DNA of 64,000 nt from Larus michahellis (lineage: Eukaryota > Chordata > Aves > Charadriiformes > Laridae). The stretch lies in contig NC_133906.1 of assembly GCF_964199755.1 (NCBI RefSeq), positions 17,085,378-17,149,377 on the forward strand. The letters are read 5' to 3'. Shown here one piece after another: positions 45,201-57,200 of this stretch. Below the pieces are notes generated by a model, which searched no databases, was not told the DNA's origin, and saw nothing but the letters and a program-made list of their open reading frames with translations. The position numbers and the translations under genes are program-made. Positions within the stretch are counted from its first letter, which is position 1, and each line of letters opens with the position of its first letter.

Positions 45201-48200
45201 TCTACCAACAGGTCCCATCCTTGCCATGAGAATACAGGTCATCAGTTGGCCTAGCCATGGTCAACCCGTGCCCCAGGCCCTGCTCTTATGGATCTCATCA
45301 CATCAGTTCATCTAGAACAAACAGTGATCACAGGAGACACTTTACATGCGGACAAATCATACCTTGGTACCATCCAGAGGGTCTTTATGGACAAATGCCT
45401 GCACAAACTCCTCAGGTCCGATGTGACTTAGCCTCTCCTGTTAGAGGGGGGAAAACAGAGAGAAGAAGAAATAAGAAACCACCCCAGAATCTCTTCTGTT
45501 TCTCTTGGTAAGACATCCCCATTATCCGTCAGCTCTGAATGGTGTTACTGAACTGGTAGACAGCCAACTAGCACCAGACATTAAAATTCATAAGAACAAT
45601 TAGAGTTATTTCAGCAGAAAGAAGAAAATGAGAATAAATACATCTCATTACTGACAAGTCACAGTAAGAGCCCTCTCCACTGCACAGACAGAAAGGTGCT
45701 GGATGCACAAGGCCCCATCTGGGAGCCAGCAGACCTCAGTTCTGTGCTTGGAGTCATCACAGACCTGCTGTGGTCCAGCATTACTCAATAGCCTTGTTCC
45801 CAGCTGTTACAATGGCAGCAATGCCGTGCTCTGGTAACCACAGCAATACGTTCCTCGTCTGCACACACAGTGCTCTGACCCTACCTCCCTACCCAGTGAA
45901 GCTCAGGTGATGTCCTGGGGTGGTGGCTCTGTGCCACTGGGGAAAAAAGGCATTGAAGATGCACAGGCTTACATTAAAGGCCTTGCTTACGCTGAAGAGT
46001 GTCCCAGGCATTAACCAAAACAAGAGTAAATAAAGCATCCAGATCTCACTTAGCGAAAGACAGGCCATCTCCCCCAGCTCCTGAACAAACTTGGCAGTTC
46101 CAGCCACACCGCTGGCCTTCTTAATAGGCTTTTCAATTCCCTTAAATACGTTTATTAGAAAAAAATATTTTCAGTAGGTTGTAGGTCACAAAGGTATTTC
46201 AGAGGAGGTATTTTGGAATTCCTACAGCCCAAACTTAGGACACTCAAGCAACAATAAAATCAATGGTAGTTTTGCTTAAGTGAAAATTTTACGGCTACTG
46301 CCATGCTACTTCTCTTGGCTTCTCACCTTGCCGCTGATAACTGCACAGGACTCTTACTAACAAATAACTGTTATTAAATAAATAGCAAATAATTCTTACT
46401 ACCAAAGAAGCATCAGACAGTTTTAGTGCAGAGTAGTTGGTGTACTGGATGCAGTAAGTGAAAGAGAAGGTAGAGACCACTGATTACAGTAAAGTGGAAT
46501 GAAAACCTCTGGCTGCATCAGTTTTAAAAGTGCAGCAGTGCCCTGGTTACAGGGAATCTCCCCTTGGAAGACAGTTGTACTGTGGAGGAAGAAAGAAAAG
46601 CAAGAGAAAAACTCCAGGCAAAAGGACTTCTACTCTCTGGCTTAAGCTATATAAAGCAAAGAGAGCCAAAGCTGCATGTTCTAAAAATTAACCGAGCTGA
46701 GAAGATGATCCTAAATTCGGGGTTTCTGAGCTATTCCACTTCTTGACAAATAGAATATCAACTACCTTCAGAATTCCTAAGGCCAATTCCATGATATTCA
46801 CTCCAATCCACAGTCCATTTCATGGTTTGTTTTTCCAGCCTTCCTCTCAAGGATGAACACTGTCTACAGGAGGACAGGCAGCAGGGAATCATTACAGCAT
46901 CAAGAGATCTGCAGATGGCAGCAACGTTTTATGTTCTTCTTTGAACATCCAGGAGGTCTACACAAAGGACCTGAACCTGGGAGAAGGGTGTGCAACACAA
47001 CAGTCTGACCAACATCTTGGTACTGCAATTGGAGCAATTACCATCAACAGCCTGTTTGAGAGTGGACTGCAGTCCAATGAGGGCATCAGCAGGACTTTTT
47101 TTATACCAACGGTATTGAAAGAGCTGGCGGAGGTGCTCGCCAGGCCACTTGGTATCATTTATGAGCAGTCCTGGACAACCGGGGAGGTCCCAGCTGACTG
47201 GAGGTTAGCAAATGTGACACCCATCCACAAGAAGGGCCGGAAGGAGGATCCGGGGAACTACAGGCCAGTCAGTCTGACCTCGGTGCCTGGGAAGGTCATG
47301 GAACAGATCCTCCTCAGTGCCATTACACGGCACATGCAGGAGAACAGGGTGATCAGGCCCAGTCAGCATGGGTTTGTGAAGGGCAGGTCATGCCTATCAA
47401 ACCTAATATCCTTCTATGATAAGGTGACCCACTTAGTGGATGAGGGAAAAGCTGTGGATGTTATCTACTTGGATTTTTGCAAAGCTTTTGACACTGTTTC
47501 CCACAGCATTCTCCTGGAGAAACTGGCTGCTCATGGCCTGGACAGGTGTACTCTTCGCTGGGTAAAAAACTGGCTGGATGGCCGTGCCCAGAGAGTGGTG
47601 GTAAATGGAGTTAAATCCAGTTGGTGTCCAGTCACAAGTGGTGTCCCCCAGGGTTCGGTGCTGGGGCCGGTTCTCTTTAATATCTTTATCAATGATCTGG
47701 ATGAAGGGATTGAATGCACCCTCAGTAAGTTCGCAGATGACACTAAACTGGGCGGGCGTGTTGATCTGCTTGAGGGTAGGTGGCTCTGCAGAGGGATCTG
47801 GACAGGCTGGACCGATGGGCTGAGACCAATGGTATGAGGTTCAACAAGGCCAAATGCCGGGTCCTGCACTTGGGACACAACAACCCCATGCAGCGCTACA
47901 GGATTGGGGCAGAATGGCTTGAAAGCAGCTCGACAGAAAAGGACTTGGGAGTGTTGGTTGACAGCCGGCTGAATATGAGCCAGCAGTGTGCCCAGGTGGC
48001 CAAGAAGGCCAACAGCATCCTAGCCTGTATCAGGAATAGTGTGGTGAGCCGGACTAGGGAAGTGATCATCCCCCCGTACTCGGCACTGGTGAGGCCCCAC
48101 CTCGAGTACTGCGTTCAGTTTTGGGCCCCTCGCTACAGGAGGGACATTGAGGTGTTGGAGCGTGTCCAGAGAAGGGCTACAAAGCTGGTGAGGGGCCTGG

Positions 48201-51200
48201 AGGACAAACCTTATGAAGAACGACTGAGGGAGCTGGGGTTGTTTAGCCTGGAGAAGAGGAGGCTGAGGGGAGACCTTATCACCCTCTACAACTACCTGAA
48301 AGGAGGTTGTAGAGAGATGGGGGCTGACCTCTTCTCCCTGGTGACAAGTGATAGGACGAGGGGAAACGGGTTCAAGTTACATCAGGGGAGGTTTAGATTA
48401 GATATTAGGAGACATTTTTTCACTGAAAGGGTTATTAAACATTGGAATAGGCTGCCCAGGGAGGTGGTGGATTCACCATCTCTGGAGGTGTTTAAAAAAA
48501 GGGTAGATGGGGCACTGAGGGACATGGTTTAGAAGTGGCTCTTGTCAGGGTAGGCTAAAGGTTGGACTCGATGATCTTAAAGGTCCCTTCCAACCTCAAC
48601 AATTCTATGATTCTATGATTCTATGACTTCGTGGGGGTGGAATTTGCACACCCTTGAATCTCCATGTATGAAGTCCCAAAGGGAAGAATGAAAAACACAT
48701 CAGAGAACTCAGATGCTTTGTGGATCTGTAGGAGCAGATTTGAACTGTTAAAATTTCTTCCACATTAATAAAAAGGCTAAAGAGCAGCCATTTCAACAAC
48801 ACCCTCAGGTTGTGGGGCTCAGAACACCTTACAGAAGTGGGAACGCCTTGACCTTCCTGGGACAATGACTCACATTTCACAAATAAGCAAGCTGAAAAAG
48901 TAAAGTGACCTGCCCCAAGAGGCACAGGAACACCGATATATAGCCTGCTTCCAAAGCACCTCTTAACCTGTCAAACCCTGCTCCTGCTGCAGCGCTGATA
49001 CAGCACGGGATGTGCTGCAGCAGTGCAGACATTTTTCAGTTATGTCTGGAATACTTAGCAGCTGATGGCTTAAAATAATATCTCTGCCTGCAGAAGTTGG
49101 GAACCATTCCCACTTACCAGCTCCACATGCGTCAGCTGCTGAGCCAGAGTGTAAGGGTCACTGCAGACGCTCAGGATTTCCCTCTGAATTGATGGAGGTT
49201 TACTTTTAAAGGCAACCAGCTTATCAGAGACAGCAGCACTGATCTTGACAATCCCTTCTTGCCTGTGGCTGAGGGTTGCAAGCTTCTGATTCAGGGTTTG
49301 CAAAAGCTGATTCATCTTTTTCCAGTAGGCCTGGAGAGACAGGGAGAGAAAGAAACATAAATCACCCCCAAAATTCGACAAAGGAGTGTTTTTATGCTGA
49401 ATTTTCCCTTCTGTAAAATACTCCTAAGCCAGCAACAGGTTACCATTTTATTTTCAACAAGCCTATTTCAGAATAACCAGTTGGCTTAATTACAGTTCTG
49501 TGCTCTGGACCACAGAAACAGACTGCAGTCAAGAGCAGAGGCAGGCAGGACTGGTGGGTTGGGCTGGCATCGATACTCACATGCTCCTGCCAACACCAGG
49601 ATCAGAGGAGTTATTGCAGCTCTCTGGAGCACAGCAGCATTCGGTACCTATCCTTTATGTCCGCTATGTGTTGGCTGAGAACTCCACCTGTTAGTGGTGT
49701 CTCCTCAACTCTTATTTATTAGGAATAAGAAATGTTTCTAATGCTATTCTCTCCATCCTTTTGAGCTGAGAGCAGCAGAAGCATGCTGCTGCTTGCTACC
49801 CAGTTGGAGTGGTCTGAGCATCATGTAGCTTTGAGTATTTAACATCCAAAATGTTAATTGCTACTCAAGGAAGCTCATATCGCATTCCAAGCACAGCCAC
49901 GTGCTCAGCAGGATGATCATTACTAAGTTGCTCAGGCTGTTTCCGAGCTGGAGCAGCTCTTTACAGACAATGAGTAGAGCCACTGGCCATGAAGGATCCG
50001 CAGAAAGAAATGCCTTCAACTCTTCATGACTGATGGAGGCTGGCATCATAAAACTGAGACAACTGAGCGAACTGGTGGATGGGCTCTAAAGACAAGGATT
50101 AATTGGAAATGTCCTTGGGCAAAAGCCTCCTGTGGAGCATTGGACATACCCTGCTGAGGCACATGCCCTCATGGGCTTTCCCAGGCAGAAAAAGGAGCAG
50201 CAGCCATGGGTGCAATGGGTGCTCACTTTCAAAGAGCATGGTCATTTGGGAAAACAGTTTGCAGGCTGGCCTACTAGCAGCTTCTCTTCCAGCACAGACA
50301 CACAGTGGAGAGATCCTCTGGCTGCTCACAAGTGCAATAACTCCTCACTCCCCATCCAAACAGAATTTACTAACATGAAGTTGCCAGTAACATCAGTTTG
50401 TAATCTGCCAGTGTGAAACCAGAGCTGGCATGAAGGCCTCTTCTGTTACATCTGTACTGTGCGGCAGATGTACACCCTGGCACCCGCCACGCACTCCTCA
50501 TCATCGCAACAGGGACTTGGCCAGATTGTGCGTGCATTCCCACAAAGACCAACACACACCTGTGTTGCATCCCAAGCTGTACGCAGCCCAAGCGAAGTCT
50601 TTGGAAGTACTCATGAATCCCATGGTTTAGACACAGCCTTCGTCTTCGTCAGTCTTCTGTAGACTGTGGATAGTCTTCAGCGTTAGGCATTGACCACACT
50701 TGTGTTTTAGGTGTTCAAGGTACCCGAAGCCAGAGTCACTGCTCTTCTCACCTACACAGGATCCCACCTGCACGCTGGAAGTAGCATCTCCTACTACTTC
50801 ACAGTAAGAATAATGTGCTCAGTTCTACCCTGTCTCCATCACAGTCTGAGGCTGGAAACCATCAGAACATCCCAAGTACTTCAACTTCTGCTGCAATACT
50901 GTAACTTTCATACAGCTTTTCTAGCAGAAGGTTTCACATTGCTGAGGAACCTCTTATTTCACTCAAGGAAGATGCTCTCTCAAGCTGGGCCGGAGCATGG
51001 GCCAGATACGCAGGTCGTAGTCAGGCTTTTTTTGCAAAACAGAACTGCTAAGTCCAAAATGAAGCAAGTACCTATAAGGCAGGAGGGACTTGTCCTGGAG
51101 AATGACAACGCATGTTCTATTTGGAAGCAAATCACACAGGAGGAGTGAAAATTGAGTGAGGAAGATGTAAAAATAAAGAATTTAAATAATTTTTAGAAAA

Positions 51201-54200
51201 TTAAAAACCAGGCTTTTCGTTTTCATCTTTTCCTGACGTATACTAGCTGCAAGGAAGAGAGACTGCTGGCCTTCTTCATGCAATTCCTCATTCAAGCAGA
51301 TGGTCACACCTTTGATTTACAAAGACTGCCCTGGACCCAAATTACTGAACACCGTCTAAATATTTCTCTGGTTTACATCCAGGTGTGTTTGCAGATCTGA
51401 GCATAGCGTATCAAGCTCTATGAATAGAATGTTATTTTTCAGTGGAAACTCAAATAGCAACATATTTGGTATTTTGTGAACACATTTTGTAAACAGGGGA
51501 ATTCACTTTGGGGCAGGGGGGGAGGCACAGCACTGAAATCCAAGTCTTCTACAGAACATAAAATATTTGGCTAAAAAACTTCTAGCTAAAAACCCAGTTC
51601 TCTTTCAAAAAGGAGTTTGGAGAAGAAATCTTAGGCCAGCCATGTCTGTGCAGTTATCAAATTCTTCGCTGTTCGTATGAAAAGCCAAAAAGCAGCATAA
51701 AATTGGCTGAAAGACATGCATATTAGCCAGTCTTTCAACAAATCCTTATCAAGGGATCTAGTTTCACATAGTTAATAGGGAATACAGCATAATAATACAG
51801 ATATAGAAAACAGTAAACAAAGACTCAGGTAAGCCAACCACCTAATAAAGAATGAAATGAGAGAGACATTTAATGGACACAAAAAAGATTATTCAGAAAT
51901 TAGAGCTCTTGAAGAGACTCATGGAAAATCGGCTGGGTGCACCCTTGCCTAGAAAGCTTTTCTGTGCCTGTTGGGGGAGAAATTAGAAAAAAAATCCTGC
52001 TTTTGCCCTTCTAAAAGTATTTCCTGCCTTCCTCAAACTATGTTCACTAAGTGAAAACAACATTGTTCATTACCTTCAACATGCTGGTAATTACCTTGCT
52101 ACAAAGTGACCCCCCATTGCACAGGGGCTGCATGCTGGACTCTGTCAACCAGTTTCATTTCATTGCCACATTAACAGTCAAAAGAAGCATACTACTGTTT
52201 AATATTTAAAGGAAATGTTTCATTCTTAACCAGGAAAGTTCCTCTGAAGACGGCAGGCCTCAGCAGGTAGCTTAGGAGCTCAAATTTTAATTAAAATTTC
52301 TAACTCTAAATGCAAATCACAGCACTTACTAAGAAATGCTTCTCAGCATGACCACCTTTACAAGCACATCACAGAGCCTTTAGAAAGTGGACCCTACAAA
52401 GGACAAGAGCATACACTGCAGGGGAAAATCCTGCATTAACCTACATGGGCTAGGTGACCTCACAAATCTTTCAATTTTTAATTTCTATGATCCACAATGG
52501 CAACAACTTTCTTCCAAACAACTAATGGGCACCACCACTCTTTCGTGCTGTCCCTTAAAAAAGGAAATTTGTACTCACAGCTGTGTCTTAAATTGATTTT
52601 ACTGAGGCGTAATCACTTGCAATTATACTGTGTAGTAATATTTGAAAAACAATGATTTGCCCCCCAGGGCACCCATGAGCATTGGTACACAGCTGTGCCC
52701 ACTCCAGAGCGAAGGTGTGTGGCACTTGCGCAGGTTAGGGAAATAAACTATCGCTTTGTATGCAAAAAGTTGATTTTTAGCATCTATGGCTCTTGACCAG
52801 GGCAGCTATTGTTTTTAAAGAGCATCCATAAAGCCCCCGTTCTCTGCCCTTCTGGCTGGTTCCTTCTTCCCAGTGGACATGATTTTGGTGGGTCTGTACA
52901 GGTTTCTCTCACTTCAGCTGCTGACGGGCTGCAAGGCACCTTTCTTGGTGGTTGGCAGGAGCAGGTTCGTTGCCTCTTCCCCTTGAGGGAGACATTTTAC
53001 TGCTCTGGTCAACTGAATTGAGGCCACCTTGGTTCCTTCTGAAAGTCCTTTGTGTTCCTTCACCTCCATTGAAGTGTGACGCAGCTTTCCCTTCCTACCC
53101 CTTCTCTCCCACGGGCTGGCCAGCCCAGCCAGCCAATCCATGCCAGCCTACAGCCAGCCAAAAGTGCCAGCCGTGATGCCAGCCCAGCCCAAGAGCAGCT
53201 GCTTCAATTTATCTCGTGTTTCATGTGGGTAGGAGGGTCCAATTTCATTTCCGTTGTGCTGCAGCCCTGCTAATTCCTTCTTTCTTCTCTCCACCCCTCT
53301 CGTTGGACTCACAGGTACGTGCTTTTTGTTCTACTGAACTGCACCCATCTGTGGCCTAAAGCCAGGCCTTGATGTAGCCAATGGAACTGAATTCTTCCAC
53401 ATCCCATGGTTAACCTAGAAGTAATTAAAGACTCTCTATGTACTATTTGCTCTTATCCTTATTATTTGCATGGATTTTGTGGTATTTTTAATGTTTCTGA
53501 ACCAATTTATGGGATTCAGCCACCTGAATTTGCAAGCAGGTCTCCCAGAGACTCCATTTACTGTGTCCTAGTCTGCTGCACACATGGCTTATGCATTTGA
53601 ACACCAAGACCATACAGCCATCTAGACTGAGTTTTGCCCAGCAGGCCACCCACTTGTTAGATTGTAAGCCAAACCCTTGTTAGATTCACTAATGAAAAAG
53701 ATGACAAAATGCAAAAATTGTTTTTAATAAAAAACCTACCAGACTGAAGACGTGTAAAGTAAGAATGTAAAATTAGATTTCGGCACAGGTGATCAAGGAT
53801 ATCAGCAAATGGAGAAGGTGAGACTAAAAAGGACCATAAACACCCTTTGGTAGTTACTCTTTCATAACCACTCATTTTCTTAGAGAAAGGAAGCCTTCAT
53901 CTGGTACTTTCAGGCAACTGATGATCTTTTTTAGCACCCCAATGCAATCATTTGACAACTGGCTGCTTGTTCCGCTTCTCATTCGCTAAACTGAACATCC
54001 TGGAGCACTCCCTGAGCCACCGCTTGGCCAGGACGGTTGGTCTCAGGTGACAATACTTCACTCCTCTGCTAGGCTGTAACCTGGGAGATCACAGCGCTGT
54101 TGCCATCTGAATTGTGACCACCACATTCCGACTATACTGTGCCTCAGATGTTCCATCTGTAAAATGGGAACGGTATTCTCTTACAATTCCGGTAAGATAA

Positions 54201-57200
54201 TAGATAGATTCCACTGGTCACTCCAATGTGTCCCCATGTCACTGTCACAGGGGTACCTAAACTGAGAGATGTGGCTTTCAGGGAAGCTACTACAGTTTTT
54301 AACTGTTAGAGGAGAACAAAACTGTAAGAGTTCCCAGGAAGGGGCACGGAAGAGAATGTGGCAAATGGAGGAAGAGGAAGACCAATCAGGAAAATGAACA
54401 TCTCGACACAACATGCCAGGTCAGACATCCTCACCTCATCACACGGGGCTATCCTGTGAATCATGTCTTTCAGATGGCCAATCATCCGCTCTTCCTGAAA
54501 GTCATACGGGAATGTCTCTGTCCACTCTGTCAGCAACTGTAAGATTTTGGGGCCAAATTTTCTGATCCGTGCCTGAAATGGAAACCAGAATGATGGACAG
54601 GGATTGAAACATGGTTACTCATTAAAGTATCCCAGCAAATATGTGTCTCACTGAAGGTGGGGCCAGATTTTCAAAGAAGGAACTGACGGTTGCACCTGCA
54701 AAATCTGCACACATGCAAACAAATAGTGTGGTGCACAAATGATATATTTTGGCATGCAAAATATACCAGTACTTAGATGCATGCACAACCATCTGTTTTA
54801 CATGCAGATTGGAATATTCTGCACATGCAATTGGCCAGTTTATGGTTGGATAGACATTTTGTTGGTGCAACCTTTATACCTTTTTTAAAAACATCTGGCC
54901 TTTTTGCTCATTTGAACCACATGTTCTTCCCTTTTGTACTTACGACCCTCCTACATTTTCATCCTTTCCTGAAAAATTGATTGCAATGTATCTCTTGACC
55001 AACAAAGAGGTGAGTCTTTTGCTTTCTGGCTGTATGAATAAACTGCTTAGTGACCACTGTCAGATGTAACATGAGGAAGAAAAGACGGACAGCACTTTAG
55101 TAACTCTACCTGGGCTACTGATCACGTTGCTCTCTGCCCGCATGAGCTCAAGGTCATGATAAGACAAGGACACCCACTTCCATAACATACAGCTGAGGCC
55201 CACTTTACTGAGGATGCAGCAGTGGGAATGGTCAGGAAGATATGGGGCAAGGAGGGAAATGTGGGGAACAGCTCAGTTGGTGCACTAGTATTATCTCAAA
55301 AGACGGCCAGTGGGGCTGCTTCCAAAGCTTCCATTCTCCATTATCCAAGAACACGTGAAAAGGAAAATGCGTTAAATGACAAACTGCATTTTTATTTACA
55401 GAAAACCCAGACCAAAACAAACAGCCTTCTTCTGCAACCTACGTACTGTAGCTAAAGTGTACCCTCTAATCAGGAAAAATTATACTCTTGAGCTCCACGG
55501 CTCTCTGCTTTTCAAACCAAGGTGGTTAAAATGCATATTTCAGCTTTCCACCAACAACAGGTTTCAATGAACCACATCTCTAAAAATAACTGCTGTCAGC
55601 TAGCATTAAGCTCATGCTCAAAGACCAGCAGGTGGCTGCTAAAGGGAAAGCTTTATTGGAAACTACAAAGGTCTGGGGAGACATTTGCTCCAGCTGTGTA
55701 AACTGCTATGACGAATTGAAGGAGAGGACTTTGTGCAACACACAGGACACAATGCAGGGGATGGGAGGTCGCTTGTGTGCAAAGTTTCAAAGTCAGCCCC
55801 ACTCTCAGGAACACAAAATCAGCCGTGTCCCACCAACTCTGCGTTACCACAGGCTAGACCAAAATGCAGACTCACCTCAGGCAGATTGGGAGATCTTCGT
55901 AATAAGATAACAGTTCTCATTTCTTGCAAAGTTTAATGAGCAGCAAAACCTTGTAATGCTGACATTTTAATCCTCCTAAATTTGCATCTGCCATAGCATC
56001 AGAGAACAGAACCCATCGCACCTCAGAAATGTTGTTTTGAATGTTGCAGCTCAAACAGGTATTTTTATTAACATGGACTGTAGGGTCAACCCAAGTATCA
56101 GGTTTCTATCTAGCCTGGCGGGTGGCTCTCCGCAGTCACTATGGGCAGAGCTCCTGTTACTCATGCAACCAGTTGCCTGGGCAAAACCAAGCACACGCGT
56201 TCAGTTGTTGGTTATTCAGTATTTGATGCCAAAAATAGTTTCAAAGCTGGACAGGCTGATCTTGAGAATCATTTCAGAATTTGGGGGTTTTTGGAAAGTT
56301 GCAACTAATGCACGTTCTTCTTCCCTCCACTGCACTGAAGACGCATCTCCTGCTCCAGGTAATGTACTGGAGAGGTCTTCATCAACACACTGAGGAGAGC
56401 TTGGGTGGAATCCAGCACTGAATAGAATCCAGCGGGATCCATCTCCACCGTAGGGTCTACGGGACTGCCAGAGGATACACATGTGTTGTTACACACTGTA
56501 TCAGTCTGCACAGTCCCTAGGGCAAAAGAGGAGGAGTGCTGACGCAGTAACAGCTTGGATTTTCTCTTCTGTTACCTTGTCACGGCCTCACTACTGCTTC
56601 AGCTCGTCCCTGGTGTGCCAGACAGCGCCGCTCTGCAGCACGGCTGTGCGGACGGTCTGTCAGTGCCAGCAACGGGAGGTTAGTGGGTAGCTGCATGCTG
56701 TTACGTAGTGTTCAAAGTGACAGGTAAGGCCAAGAGGAAATATTACTGTACCAGAAGCACCAAAGCAAAAGGGCAGACGCATTAAGTAAAAACGGGAGAG
56801 TGGTGTGTTGACATCTGCAATTGATGGTGTGTGAAGTTTATATCCTACCTCCTTGCATCCCGCAGGCTTCATCAGAGCCTTAAAGAAGTTAAGAAGTAAA
56901 GTCACCTGGGAAGACTGAGACAGGGGGGAAAGGGAAAATTAGAAGAAGATTTGAAGTGACTAGTGCCTGGAGCACTGCTCTTGGACATGGAAACTAGGAT
57001 GCCTCAACGTCAGGATCTCAGCGACAACCGTCATCCTTTATGAGAAAGTTTCATTCGATCCAAAGGAGGCAAAGGACACACACCACAGCCCAGAATTCTC
57101 TGCCCATTGAAAATACCTCACATTTTTCTGCTGTAAAGATAAACTAACCTTGTCCAGCACGGGGTCGTCCAGCCGCTGCTGCTCTATGCACTTGTGACAA

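Larger units (their letters stand above)
45438..49117 (-). other. RASGEF1C: RASGEF1C intron 4 carrying an antisense CR1
   Basis: The 3.7-kb intron between exons 5 and 4. About 1.5 kb of it is a CR1 LINE copy inserted in the opposite orientation to the gene. The rest shows no exon. Confidence 0.85.

Noticed and set aside
47531-47878. Minus-strand frame of 115 codons inside the CR1
   Set aside because: Antisense shadow of the reverse transcriptase frame.
50711-51148. Plus-strand frame of 145 codons in RASGEF1C intron 3
   Set aside because: No domain or repeat similarity recognised; length is within chance for about 64 kb read in six frames.
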